DNA of 64,000 nt from Actinomycetales bacterium (lineage in GTDB: Bacteria > Actinomycetota > Actinomycetes > S36-B12): the NCBI GenBank assembly GCA_016125355.1, contig WGLX01000003.1:119123-183122 (forward strand), in the 5' to 3' direction. Below the pieces are notes generated by a model. It was not told the origin of the DNA and did no database searches. It saw only the letters and a program-made list of their open reading frames with translations. A program made the position numbers and the translations under genes. Shown one piece after another: positions 53,551 to 62,418 of this stretch; position 1 is the stretch's first letter, and each line of letters opens with the position of its first letter.

Positions 53551-54615
53551 ATGACCACCGACTACACGATCACTGTCGAACCCCTGGGGCGCGAGGTCAC
53601 CTGCCGGGAGGACCAGACCATCCTCGACGCCTGCCTCCGCGCAGGGGTGTGGGTCCCGCATTCCTGCACCCACGGCACCTGCGCCACCTGCAAGGCCGAG
53701 GTCCTCGAGGGCGACGTCGACCACGGCGCCGCGTCCCCCTATGCGCTCATGGACTTCGAGCGGGACGAGGGCAAAACCCTCCTGTGCGTGTGCACGCCGC
53801 GCTCGGACGTGGTGATCGAGGCGGACATCGATGTCGACGACAGCATCGAGGTCCACCCCGTGCAGGACTTCACGGGTACGGTCGTGGCAATGGACGACGT
53901 GGCCCGCGACACGCGCCGTCTCCTGATCGAGCTGGATCGCGACCTGGCCTTCAACGCCGGCCAGTACATGGCGCTGTCGATCCCCGGGCACCCGGGAGTG
54001 ACACGCACCTACTCCATGGCCAACATCCCCACGGAGCCGCGGATCCTGGAGTTCCAGATCCGACGTACCGAGAAGGGCCTGGCCACGGATGGCTGGATCT
54101 TCAAGGACCTCGCCGTAGGGGACTCCATCGAGCTGAGCGGCCCCTACGGGCGGTTCGTCCTGCGCACCGACCGCAGTGAGCCTGCCGTGCTGATCGCCGG
54201 TGGCACGGGGCTGGCGCCCATCGCCTCGATGATCCGCCATGCCCTCGAGAACGGCATCGACGGCGTGGGGCACCTGACCCTGTACCAGGGCGCCCGGACC
54301 CGCGAGTGGATGTACGACGTGGACCGCTTCACGGCCCTGGCTGAGCAGTATCCGGATCGCTTCACCTACCGGCCTTGCCTGTCGGAGGAGGAGGCCGAGG
54401 GCTTCTCCACGGGCATGGTGACCGACGTGCTGAATGCCGACCACGAGACGCTGAAGGGCCACGTCGGCTACGTCTGCGGACCACCGGCGATGGTCGAGGC
54501 CTCACTCAAGACCCTCATGCTGAAGCGCCTGTTCCCTCGGGACATCTACAAGGAGGAGTTCCTCGACGCGTCCGCCTCCGCCACCCAGATCCGCTCACCA
54601 CTCATCAAGCGATGA
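53551..54615 (+). CDS. dmpP: Phenol hydroxylase reductase (DmpP-like)
   Basis: A 354-residue NADH reductase feeding electrons to the hydroxylase. The N-terminal ferredoxin domain has C39-x4-C44-x2-C47 and C79. FAD binding follows, with RTYSMANIP near 148-156, then NAD binding with LIAGGTGLAPIASMIRH and YVCGPPAMVEASLK. GGCAGGAG precedes the ATG, and the gene shares an ATGA overlap with the following ORF. Confidence 0.93.
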   Translation: MTTDYTITVEPLGREVTCREDQTILDACLRAGVWVPHSCTHGTCATCKAEVLEGDVDHGAASPYALMDFERDEGKTLLCVCTPRSDVVIEADIDVDDSIEVHPVQDFTGTVVAMDDVARDTRRLLIELDRDLAFNAGQYMALSIPGHPGVTRTYSMANIPTEPRILEFQIRRTEKGLATDGWIFKDLAVGDSIELSGPYGRFVLRTDRSEPAVLIAGGTGLAPIASMIRHALENGIDGVGHLTLYQGARTREWMYDVDRFTALAEQYPDRFTYRPCLSEEEAEGFSTGMVTDVLNADHETLKGHVGYVCGPPAMVEASLKTLMLKRLFPRDIYKEEFLDASASATQIRSPLIKR

Positions 54616-55154
54616 CCTCGGGTCTGCCTGTCTCCGTCGTCATCTCCCGCACGCCGATCCCGGGCCGTGAGGCGGACCTCGTCGCGTGGGCGGAGGGCAT
54701 CGCCACGGTCGCCGAGCAGTTTCCCGGCCACCTCGGGGCGCGGATCTATCCCCCCGAGGAGTCGGATCGCGGCGAGCTGGTCCTCGCGTTCTCGTTCCGG
54801 GACGCCGAGAGCCTGAGCGCCTGGGAGCACAGCGCACAGCGCCGCGACTGGCTGCGGCGACTCGACGGCCTCATCGTCGGGGAGGCCCGCACCCATTCCG
54901 TCAGCGGCTTCGAGGGCATCTTCGCCCACGCCCCCGGGCAACCGGTGCTGCCGCCACCGCGGTGGAAGACCGCGACCATCATCGCCCTCGCCCTGTATCC
55001 CGTCTCGCTGCTGCTGACGTGGCTGCTGGCGCCGCGCATTGCCGACTGGAACCTGTTCCTTCGAGTGCTGCTGACCGTGGTGATCATCGTGCCGTACATG
55101 GCGTGGCTCGGCGTGCCCTACCTGTCCCGTTGGCTGCGCGGCTGGCTCCACTGA
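54612..55154 (+). CDS. Antibiotic-biosynthesis-monooxygenase-like (ABM) membrane protein
   Basis: A 180-residue protein of the ABM family with a C-terminal membrane part. Residues 1-100 look like a small ferredoxin-fold domain (VVISRTPIPGREADLVAWAEGIATVAEQFPGHLGARIYPP), and two hydrophobic helices lie near 120-140 and 148-165. It could be a monooxygenase or protect against reactive quinones from phenol, but this is inferred. It overlaps dmpP by 4 nt (ATGA), so it is the last gene of the operon. Confidence 0.8.
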   Translation: MTSGLPVSVVISRTPIPGREADLVAWAEGIATVAEQFPGHLGARIYPPEESDRGELVLAFSFRDAESLSAWEHSAQRRDWLRRLDGLIVGEARTHSVSGFEGIFAHAPGQPVLPPPRWKTATIIALALYPVSLLLTWLLAPRIADWNLFLRVLLTVVIIVPYMAWLGVPYLSRWLRGWLH

Positions 55155-55161
55155 CGTCGGC

Positions 55162-55170
55162 AACGTAACG
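55162..55170. promoter_or_regulatory. AACGTAACG element before transporter
   Basis: A second copy of the AACGTAACG element noted at 49584, with GTAACG following; here it is 19 bp from an IclR-type site. Confidence 0.35.
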
Positions 55171-55188
55171 GTAACGACCGACCGCGGC

Positions 55189-55205
55189 ATTCCGGCCTGC
55201 GGAAC
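55189..55205. promoter_or_regulatory. IclR-regulon site 4 (before transporter)
   Basis: ATTCCGGCCTGCGGAAC, arms ATTCC/GGAAC with 7-nt spacer, one base from the other copies. About 100 bp before the substrate-binding-protein start. Confidence 0.7.
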
Positions 55206-55304
55206 AGAAATCCCCTTGCGGGATCTGCCTCCCTAGCGTTCCCCCACCGATCGCATGCCGATCGACCCGGGGCCTTCTCCCCCGTCCACCCGAATGGAGT
55301 TCAG

Positions 55305-56672
55305 ATGAAGATGGCACGTTCGATGCGGGTCTTCGCAGCAGTTGCTGCGGTGGGCCTGCTCGCCACCGCCTGTGGTGGCAACCTCGACTCGTCCGAGTCC
55401 TCGAGTGCGGACGGAGGGGCGGCGTCGGCAGCCGCATCCGCCGCGGCCGGGGCCGGCGCAGCCACGGACGGCACGGTGAAGATCGGCTACGTCGCACCGA
55501 TCACCGGCCCCCTGGCCGCGTTCGGCGAGGGCGACCAGTACGTGGTCGACCAGATGACCTCGTACTTCGCCGCGAACCCCATTCAGGCGGGCGGCAAGTC
55601 GTACGGCGTCGAGATCCTGCTCAAGGACTCCCAGTCCGACCCCAAGCGGGCGGGCGAGGTCGCCGGTGAGCTGATCAACACGGACGGCGTCGACATCCTC
55701 ATGGCACACGCCACCCCCGAGACCACCGTTCCGGTGACACAGCAGTGCGAGGCCAACGCCACTCCGTGCATCACCGCCGACACCCCTTGGCAGCCGTGGG
55801 TCGTCGGCTCCGGTGCGAACCCCGGCGATCCCGCCACCGCGCTGAAGTGGTCGTACCACTTCTTCTGGGGCCTCGAGGACATCGCGGCCGTCAACATGGA
55901 GGTCTGGAACGAGGTCGACACCAACAAGAAGGTGGCCGCCCTCTATGCCAACGACTCGGACGGCCAGGCCTTCACCGATGAGGCCATGGGCTACCCGGCC
56001 ATCGTGGGACCGGCCGGGTACGAGTGGAACAACCCGGGCCTGTACCCGCTGGGCACGCAGGACTTCTCCGCGCAGATCAATGCCTACAAGCAGAACGGCG
56101 ACGAGATCCTCACCGGCATCGTCGTGCCCCCGGACTTCGCGACCTTCTGGAAGCAGGCGAAGCAGCAGGGCTTCAACCCCAAGATCGCCACGATCGGCAA
56201 GGCCATCGAGTTCCCGGCCGCGATCGAGGGCCTCGGCGACCTCGCACAGAACCTGGCCACCGAGGTGTGGTGGGCCCCGAGCTACCCCACGACATCGAGC
56301 CTGTCCGGAACGACGTCCCAGGCATTCGCGGATCAGTACACCGCGGATACCGGCAAGCAGTGGAACGTCACCCTCGGCTTCTCGGAGTCTCTGTTCGAGA
56401 CGGCGGCCGCTGCGGTCGTCGCCGCGGGCGGCACCGACAAGCAGGCGATCGCTAACGCGATGAAGACCATGAAGGTCGACACGCTCGTCGGCACCCTCGA
56501 CTGGAACTCCGGCCCCTTCCCGAACGTGGCCAAGACCCCGCTGGTCGGCGGCCAGTGGCGCGCCACGGACGGTGGCCAGTTCCCGTACGACCTCGTGATC
56601 GTGACGAACGAGCACGCCAAGGAGCAGGGGCTCGACGTCCCGCTCGGCGGCAAGGTCGAGCCCCTTCCGTAG
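55305..56672 (+). CDS. livK: ABC transporter substrate-binding lipoprotein (branched-chain type)
   Basis: An exported lipoprotein of 455 residues. The lipobox LLATACGG places the lipidated cysteine at C23. A Ser/Ala-rich linker follows, then a periplasmic-binding-protein type 1 fold (GYVAPITGPLAAFGEGDQYV, GVEILLKDSQSDPKRAGEVA, DILMAHATPETTVPV). With ATP-binding and permease genes it forms a Liv/Hi-type importer. Its place after the phenol hydroxylase operon, and the IclR site before it, suggest an aromatic substrate. Phenol itself diffuses freely, so an aromatic acid is more likely. Confidence 0.9.
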   Translation: MKMARSMRVFAAVAAVGLLATACGGNLDSSESSSADGGAASAAASAAAGAGAATDGTVKIGYVAPITGPLAAFGEGDQYVVDQMTSYFAANPIQAGGKSYGVEILLKDSQSDPKRAGEVAGELINTDGVDILMAHATPETTVPVTQQCEANATPCITADTPWQPWVVGSGANPGDPATALKWSYHFFWGLEDIAAVNMEVWNEVDTNKKVAALYANDSDGQAFTDEAMGYPAIVGPAGYEWNNPGLYPLGTQDFSAQINAYKQNGDEILTGIVVPPDFATFWKQAKQQGFNPKIATIGKAIEFPAAIEGLGDLAQNLATEVWWAPSYPTTSSLSGTTSQAFADQYTADTGKQWNVTLGFSESLFETAAAAVVAAGGTDKQAIANAMKTMKVDTLVGTLDWNSGPFPNVAKTPLVGGQWRATDGGQFPYDLVIVTNEHAKEQGLDVPLGGKVEPLP

Positions 56673-56680
56673 CACGCTCG

Positions 56681-56738
56681 ATCGAGGCTGATGCGGTGCG
56701 GGGACGAGGTACCGGCTCGTCCCCGCACCGCCCTCGAT
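56681..56738 (+). terminator. Hairpin between livK and livG
   Basis: Stem CGGTGCGGGGACGAG (56694-56708) with CTCGTCCCCGCACCG (56716-56730), extended by ATCGAGG/CCTCGAT. Such hairpins after a substrate-binding-protein gene often stabilise its mRNA so that it exceeds the downstream components. Confidence 0.75.
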
Positions 56739-56782
56739 GGCGGCCCTTCGGGTCGCGAACCCACCGGTGACCGGGAGGTCGT

Positions 56783-57526
56783 ATGAGTCCCATCCTCGAG
56801 GTGTCCGGACTGTCGAAGCGGTTCGGCAAGGTCGTGACGGCGGAGGATCTCGCCTTCAGCGTGGAGCAGGGCTCCGCGATGGGGATCGTGGGTCCCAATG
56901 GCGCGGGCAAGTCGACGCTGCTGTCCCTCATCACCGGAGTGCTGCCGGCCGATGCCGGAACGATCGTCTACGACGGGCAGGACATCACGAGGCTCTCCGC
57001 GGGGGCGCGCAGCGAGGCCGGCATCGCGCGCACCTTCCAGATCCCGCGGCCCTTCGTCGACATGACGGTGTTCGAGAACGCCTACGTCGGGGCCGCCTTC
57101 GGAGGGGACAGCCACGGGCAGGCTGGCTACGACACGGCCGCTGAAGCCCTGGAGATCACCGGGCTCCTCCACCTCGCCGACGTGCCCGCCGGCCAGTTGC
57201 GGCTGCTCGACCGCAAGCGCCTCGAGCTCGCCCGCGCCCTAGCCACCGGACCGAAGCTCATCCTGCTCGACGAGATCGCAGGCGGCCTCACCGAGAAGGA
57301 GCTGCCCCCGCTGATCGAGATGATCAAGGGACTCCACGAGTCGGGAGTCACGGTGATCTGGATCGAGCACATCGTCCACGCCCTCCTCGAGGTGGTCGAC
57401 CAGCTCATGTGCCTCGCCTTCGGCAAGGTGCTCGCCATCGGCGATCCGCACGAGGTGATGCGCAGCCCCGAGGTCATCGAGGTCTACCTCGGATCCACCT
57501 TCGACCTCGGCGGGGCCGCATCATGA
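56783..57526 (+). CDS. livG: ABC transporter ATP-binding protein (LivG-like)
   Basis: A 247-residue ATPase. Walker A GPNGAGKST is at 37-45; Walker B is LILLDEIAGGL and the signature region is degenerate (AGQLRLLDRKRLELARAL). H-loop IWIEHIVHALL is present. It drives the importer with LivF. Overlaps livF by 4 nt (ATGA). Confidence 0.93.
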   Translation: MSPILEVSGLSKRFGKVVTAEDLAFSVEQGSAMGIVGPNGAGKSTLLSLITGVLPADAGTIVYDGQDITRLSAGARSEAGIARTFQIPRPFVDMTVFENAYVGAAFGGDSHGQAGYDTAAEALEITGLLHLADVPAGQLRLLDRKRLELARALATGPKLILLDEIAGGLTEKELPPLIEMIKGLHESGVTVIWIEHIVHALLEVVDQLMCLAFGKVLAIGDPHEVMRSPEVIEVYLGSTFDLGGAAS

Positions 57527-58221
57527 GCCTCCTCGAGGTCAACGGACTCGACGTCCACTACGGCGACTTCCAGGCCATCTACGGCCTCGACCTCCGCGTC
57601 GACGAGGGCGAGACCCTCGCCGTGATTGGCGCCAACGGAGCGGGTAAGTCCACCCTGCTGAAGACCATCGCGGGGCTGATGAGACCCACGGCCGGCGACA
57701 TCCTCTACGAGGGTGCGAGCCTGACCCCCGTTCCGTCGTACCAGCGTGTACCCAAGGGCATCTCCCTGACCCCGGAGGGACGCAAGATCTTTCGCAGCCT
57801 GACGGTCGAGGAGAACCTCAAGGTCGGCGCGCACATCAAGCGCCCCGGACCGTGGAACCTCCAGTCGGTCTACGAGGCCTTCCCCCTCGTGGCCGATCGC
57901 AGGGACCGACTGGGCGTCAACCTCTCGGGCGGCGAGCAGCAGGCTGCTGCGATCGGCCGGGCGCTCATGAGCAATCCGAGGCTGCTCCTGCTGGACGAGG
58001 TCTCGCTCGGCCTTGCACCCGTCGTGGTCGAGCAGATCTACGACGCCATCCCCACCATCACCGGCAACGGCACCACCGTCCTGGTCGTCGAGCAGGACGT
58101 CAACCAGGCGCTCAAGGTCGCCGACCGCGTCCAGTGCCTCCTCGAGGGGCGCACCGTCCTGGAAGGTCCCCCGTCCTCACTGACCCGCGACGAGATCGCG
58201 GCCGCCTACTTCGGGATTTAG
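57523..58221 (+). CDS. livF: ABC transporter ATP-binding protein (LivF-like)
   Basis: A 232-residue ATPase: Walker A GANGAGKST, signature LSGGEQQAAAIGRALM, Walker B LLLLDEVSLGLAP. The start ATG overlaps the livG stop. Second ATPase of the Liv-type importer, with permeases following after 8 nt. Confidence 0.93.
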   Translation: MSLLEVNGLDVHYGDFQAIYGLDLRVDEGETLAVIGANGAGKSTLLKTIAGLMRPTAGDILYEGASLTPVPSYQRVPKGISLTPEGRKIFRSLTVEENLKVGAHIKRPGPWNLQSVYEAFPLVADRRDRLGVNLSGGEQQAAAIGRALMSNPRLLLLDEVSLGLAPVVVEQIYDAIPTITGNGTTVLVVEQDVNQALKVADRVQCLLEGRTVLEGPPSSLTRDEIAAAYFGI

Positions 58222-58229
58222 GAGAAGCC

Positions 58230-59099
58230 ATGCAGTGGCTCAATGCCATCATCCAGGGCATCCTCCTGGGTGGCCTCTACGCCTTGCTCGCCGCCGGCCT
58301 GTCGCTGATGTTCGGCGTCATGCGGATCGTGAACCTCGCACACGGCGTGTTGGCCATGCTGGCCGCCTACCTGGGTGTCGTCTTCGTCAACAACCTGGGC
58401 CTGCCGTGGTTCCTCGCGCTGGTGATCGTCGTTCCGATCATGGCCGCCGTTGGCTACGTCCTCCAGTGGGGCCTGTTCAACAGGGCGATCAGCAAGGGCG
58501 GCCTGGCACCGCTCCTCGTCGCGTTCGGCCTCGCCGTGGTGCTGACCCAGCTCCTGCAGCAGATCTTCAGCGCCGATTCGCGAAGCATCCAGATCGGCGC
58601 ACTCGGCACCAGCAGCATCCAGGTGAGCGACACCATCTACATCGGCTGGTTCCCGCTGATGACCTTCGTCGTCGGCGTGCTGGTCATCGCGGGTGTCCAG
58701 GTCTTCCTCAACCGCGCGCCCCTCGGCCGCGCGATGCGGGCCACCAGCGACGACCCCGAGACGGTCAACCTCATGGGCATCAACAACCGTCAGGTGTATG
58801 CCCTGGCCACGGCACTCGCGATGGCCACCGTGGGGCTTGCCGGCATGTTCATCGGCACCAAGACGCAGTTCATCCCCACCTACGGCGACCTCGTGCTCAT
58901 CTTCGCCTTCGAGGCGGTCATCATCGGTGGGCTGGGGTCACTGTGGGGCACCCTCGTCGGAGGCATCATCCTCGGCGTCGCCCAGACCGTCGGCAGCCAG
59001 ATCAACCCGTCCTACGGCCTTCTCGTCGGGAACCTGGTCTTCCTGGCCATCCTCGCCTTCCGACCACAAGGGCTCCTACCGAAGGCGGTGACCACATGA
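58230..59099 (+). CDS. livH: ABC transporter permease (LivH-like)
   Basis: A 289-residue inner-membrane protein with about eight hydrophobic helices, of the branched-chain permease family (LLGGLYALLAAGLSLMFGVMRIVNLAHG at the start, RAMRATSDDPETVNLMGIN cytoplasmic loop). GGAG lies just before the ATG. It overlaps livM by 4 nt. Confidence 0.92.
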   Translation: MQWLNAIIQGILLGGLYALLAAGLSLMFGVMRIVNLAHGVLAMLAAYLGVVFVNNLGLPWFLALVIVVPIMAAVGYVLQWGLFNRAISKGGLAPLLVAFGLAVVLTQLLQQIFSADSRSIQIGALGTSSIQVSDTIYIGWFPLMTFVVGVLVIAGVQVFLNRAPLGRAMRATSDDPETVNLMGINNRQVYALATALAMATVGLAGMFIGTKTQFIPTYGDLVLIFAFEAVIIGGLGSLWGTLVGGIILGVAQTVGSQINPSYGLLVGNLVFLAILAFRPQGLLPKAVTT

Positions 59100-60151
59100 G
59101 CACGCCCACAGAGACGCACGCGCACGCGACCGTCACGAGCCACGCCAAGGTCAAGCGATCGACCAGGTCGTCGTGGGCGGGCCTCGGGATCGCCGTGCCC
59201 GTGGTCCTCTTCATGGCTGCCGCCCCCTACATCATCGACCGGGGATTCCAGCAGCAGCTCGTCACCCTGTTCTCCCTCGTCGTGCTCGCCACGATGTGGA
59301 ACCTGCTGGCCGGCTACGGCGGCATGGTCTCCGTTGGCCAGCAGGCCTACATCGGCATCGGTGCCTACGGCCTGGTCTACCTGGCCGACACACTCGGACT
59401 GGACCCGTTCCTCGCCGTGCCCCTGTCGGTGATCATCGCCGGCCTGCTGTCCATTCCCATCTCGTTCCTCGCGTTCCGGCTCGTCGGCGGGTACTTCGCG
59501 ATCGGCACCTGGGTCATCGCCGAGGTCGTCAAGCAGATCACCATGCAGGTGGACGCGCTGGGGGCCGGCATCGGACTCTCCCTCACCTCCCTCAACGAGT
59601 TGTCCCCGGGTCGACGCATCGCCTACGTGTACTGGCTCTCCCTTGCGGCCGTCGTCATCGCCGTGGCGGTCACCTACTTCCTCATGCGGTCCCGGCTCGG
59701 CCTGGGATTCACCGCCATCCGTGACGACCAGGTCGCCGCCTCCTCACTCGGGGTGCGGGTCACCCACTCGAAGCGCTTCGTGTTCGTGGTCTCGGCCATG
59801 GGATGCGCGCTGGCGGGCGGGATGATCGCCGCGAACACGCTGCGCATCACTCCGGACTCGATCTACTCGGTGAACTTCTCCGCCTTCATGATCTTCATGG
59901 TCATCATCGGCGGGATCGGCACGATCGAGGGTCCCATCGTCGGGGCCATCGTCTTCTTCGCCCTTCAGGAGTGGCTCTCCGATCTTGGAACCTGGTACCT
60001 GATCATCATCGGCGTGCTCGCGATCGTGATCACCCTGTTCCTGCCGCGCGGCCTGTGGGGACTCATCAGTGGCAACGGCCGGATCCGGCTCTTCCCCGTG
60101 GGCTATCGACTGGTGAACCCCATAGAGCGCTTCGGGCGGCATCCGGACTGA
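59096..60151 (+). CDS. livM: ABC transporter permease (LivM-like)
   Basis: A 351-residue inner-membrane protein with about ten helices. The LivM pattern includes ATMWNLLAGYGGMVSVGQQAYIGIGAYG, LGFTAIRDDQVAASSLGV and GGIGTIEGPIVGA. An unusual hydrophilic N-terminal extension (His/Thr-rich, about 25 residues) precedes the first helix. ATGA overlap with livH. Last gene of the transporter operon. Confidence 0.92.
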   Translation: MSTPTETHAHATVTSHAKVKRSTRSSWAGLGIAVPVVLFMAAAPYIIDRGFQQQLVTLFSLVVLATMWNLLAGYGGMVSVGQQAYIGIGAYGLVYLADTLGLDPFLAVPLSVIIAGLLSIPISFLAFRLVGGYFAIGTWVIAEVVKQITMQVDALGAGIGLSLTSLNELSPGRRIAYVYWLSLAAVVIAVAVTYFLMRSRLGLGFTAIRDDQVAASSLGVRVTHSKRFVFVVSAMGCALAGGMIAANTLRITPDSIYSVNFSAFMIFMVIIGGIGTIEGPIVGAIVFFALQEWLSDLGTWYLIIIGVLAIVITLFLPRGLWGLISGNGRIRLFPVGYRLVNPIERFGRHPD

Positions 60152-60278
60152 TCTCCCAGTCGCGGAAGTCCCCCACCCGGCACCGGTAGGAGTCGAGGAT
60201 CGCGGTCATGACGGACTCCACGCGCCCGACCCTAGAGGGGGTTGCCGCGAACTCGAGGGATCAGGGCAACGCGGTGGC

Positions 60279-60309
60279 TAGGGTGCTGATGACCGAGGAG
60301 GAATGGTGA
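60279..60309 (+). promoter_or_regulatory. Possible leaderless promoter and tiny upstream ORF
   Basis: TAGGGT at 60279-60284 is followed by 4 nt and ATG at 60289, which opens a six-codon ORF (MTEEEW, stop TGA at 60307-60309). That stop overlaps a GTG codon (60306) in frame with the dioxygenase, so coupling is possible. The alternative is a normal ribosome-binding site, GAGGAG at 60295-60300. Confidence 0.3.
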
Positions 60310-61469
60310 CGCACAGCGGCTGGTTCACTCAGGATGACTGCGATCTAGGCGATTTCGTGGCGCTCGTGGAGCGGACCACCGATCGGGCTGACTACCCGAA
60401 TGCGGAGTCCGTAGAGGGAAACGCGCTCGTGTACGGTCCCGGCCTCACGGATCAGGTGGCCGACCCGACGGTCCGCCGGGCTGTCCAGTCCGAGCTGGCC
60501 CGCGCGCTCCTCGACGGGCCCGGTGTGGTCGTCTTCAAGGGCGCGATGACTTCCGCCACCGTCGACGCCGCCACCAGGGCCTTCAATTCCCTGCTGGCCG
60601 CCCAGGCCGAGCAGGATGGCGTGGTCGGTGACCACTTCGCCAAGCCGGGAGCCAACGGGCGCATCTGGAGTGCGCTCGACAAGCTTGCGGCCGAGGATCC
60701 GGGGGTCTTCGTCGACTACTACGCGAACGACGTGATCGCGCTGGTGTCCGAGGCGTGGCTGGGCCCCAACTACCAGGTCACCTCGCAGGTCAATGTCGTG
60801 TACCCCGGCGGCACCGCGCAGGTCCCCCACCGGGACTACCACCTCGGCTTCATGGACCTGCCCCAGACGCAGGCCTATCCCGCGCAGACGCACGTGCTCT
60901 CACCGCTCTTGACGCTGCAGGGTGCCGTCGCCCATGTCGACATGCCGCTCGAGAGCGGTCCCACCATGCTGCTGCCGTACTCTCAGCTCTACCCGCAGGG
61001 CTACGTCGCGTGGCATCTTCCGGAGTTCCAGGAGTACTTCGCCGCGCACTACGTCCAGCTGCCGCTCGAGAAGGGCGACGCGGTGTTCTTCAACCCGGCC
61101 CTCTTCCATGGCGCCGGGACGAACGCCACCCCGAACGTGGCGCGCATGGCGAATCTGCTGCAGGTCTCGTCCGCCTTCGGACGCCCCATGGAGACCATCG
61201 ACACGACGGCGATCACCAAGCTCATCTACCCGGCGCTCCGCGACCGCGCATCCGCCCTGGGTGCACGGGGTGTGGCCAATGCCATCGCCGCGGCGGCCGA
61301 GGGCTACGCCTTCCCCACGAACCTCGACCTCGACCAGCCGGTCGGATCCATGGCACCGGAGAGCCAGGCGGCGCTCGTCGCCCGCGCCCTCGAGGAGGAC
61401 TGGGATCACGAGCGACTGGGAGACGCTCTCGATGAGCACTGGGTGCGGCGCCGCTCGCCGCTCGGCTGA
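60303..61469 (+). CDS. Phytanoyl-CoA dioxygenase (PhyH) family oxygenase
   Basis: A 388-residue iron and 2-oxoglutarate dependent oxygenase family protein. The iron motif is HxD in VPHRDYHLGFMD, about residues 178-180, with the distal His in ALFHGAGTNAT. The substrate is unknown; homologues in bacteria oxidise ectoine-type or other small compounds. The start is either ATG 60303 or GTG 60306. It lies 150 bp after the transporter operon on the same strand, which may be accidental. Confidence 0.82.
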   Translation: MVTHSGWFTQDDCDLGDFVALVERTTDRADYPNAESVEGNALVYGPGLTDQVADPTVRRAVQSELARALLDGPGVVVFKGAMTSATVDAATRAFNSLLAAQAEQDGVVGDHFAKPGANGRIWSALDKLAAEDPGVFVDYYANDVIALVSEAWLGPNYQVTSQVNVVYPGGTAQVPHRDYHLGFMDLPQTQAYPAQTHVLSPLLTLQGAVAHVDMPLESGPTMLLPYSQLYPQGYVAWHLPEFQEYFAAHYVQLPLEKGDAVFFNPALFHGAGTNATPNVARMANLLQVSSAFGRPMETIDTTAITKLIYPALRDRASALGARGVANAIAAAAEGYAFPTNLDLDQPVGSMAPESQAALVARALEEDWDHERLGDALDEHWVRRRSPLG

Positions 61470-61476
61470 GCCGCCC

Positions 61477-62352
61477 TCACAGCCGTTCGACGGCGAGCAC
61501 TGCCGACATCTCGTGCGCCTGACCCGGCTCCAGGGTCACGGCGTCCTCCTTGACGTTCGCCGTCTCGACGCACACCAAGCCGCGCCACTCGTCGTCACCG
61601 AAATCGCTGAGCCGTTTCGCCTTGTCCACCCAAGGATTCCACACGACGGTCGACGCCGATCCCGACTTCACTACGGTGATGCGCCGTCCCCATGACCGGT
61701 CGATGACCACGACCGGCGAGGAGCTGCGATACACGCGGTCGACCTCACCATCTATGACCACCGGCCCGAGCTGGACGGCGTGCTCGCCCGTGACCTGATC
61801 GAGGTATTCGGAGCCGACCAGACCGTCGATCGAGAGGTGAGTGGCATCCCCGACGGCGAGGTAGGTGTGGAGGGCGGCCTCGAAGGTGAACGCCTGGTCT
61901 CCGGTGTTCTCCACGCGCAGGGATGTCGTCAGCGTGTTCGAGAAGCGCGCCGTGGCCCGCGCCCGGTACGCATGCGGGAATTGCGGCGCATGGGCCGACG
62001 TCATGTCGAGGTGATGCGTCACCGTCGTCGCATCCGCGGCCTCCCCGACCGTCATCCGACGCCACGGGGAGATGCGGGCGAAGCCGTGGGCTGGCGTCAG
62101 GTCACCGTTCGGTCCGCCGCCGAACCACGGGAAGCAGATGGGCACGCCACCGCGGATGGCCGTGCCAGGCGTGAAGACCGCCTGCTCGCTGAGCCACACG
62201 ACCGGGCGTTCGCCCTCGGGTGTCCACGCGGTCACCTGCGCGCCGTAGTCGTAGACCGTGCCGCGACCCCCTGTGTTCGTCACTGACAACTCGCCGAAGG
62301 CTCGCGCCCGCGCTCCGCTTCGATCCTCCATGACGCCATCCCACCACGACAC
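61477..62352 (-). CDS. Hexose-6-phosphate epimerase (aldose 1-epimerase family, YeaD type)
   Basis: A 291-residue enzyme of the YeaD/Ymr099c branch that interconverts anomers of hexose-6-phosphates. Visible landmarks are GGVPICFPWFGG (about 67-78), AHGFARISPW (about 88-97) and VVWNPWVDKAKRLSDFGDDEWRGLVCVETAN near the end. The start could be GTG at 62352 or ATG at 62331. A 23-bp tandem repeat in its divergent promoter region is noted separately. Confidence 0.88.
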   Translation of the reverse strand: MSWWDGVMEDRSGARARAFGELSVTNTGGRGTVYDYGAQVTAWTPEGERPVVWLSEQAVFTPGTAIRGGVPICFPWFGGGPNGDLTPAHGFARISPWRRMTVGEAADATTVTHHLDMTSAHAPQFPHAYRARATARFSNTLTTSLRVENTGDQAFTFEAALHTYLAVGDATHLSIDGLVGSEYLDQVTGEHAVQLGPVVIDGEVDRVYRSSSPVVVIDRSWGRRITVVKSGSASTVVWNPWVDKAKRLSDFGDDEWRGLVCVETANVKEDAVTLEPGQAHEMSAVLAVERL

Positions 62353-62355
62353 CTC

Positions 62356-62401
62356 TCATCGGAGCCCGCACATGCGCCTCATCGGAGCCCGCACATGCGC
62401 C
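62356..62401. repeat. 23-bp tandem direct repeat
   Basis: Two exact copies of a 23-bp unit, from TCATCGGAGCCC to ATGCGCC, at 62356-62378 and 62379-62401. They lie in the 66-bp divergent spacer between the epimerase and HAD genes, so they could double a regulator site. Confidence 0.9.
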
Positions 62402-62418
62402 GATAGGCTCGTCGCCTC

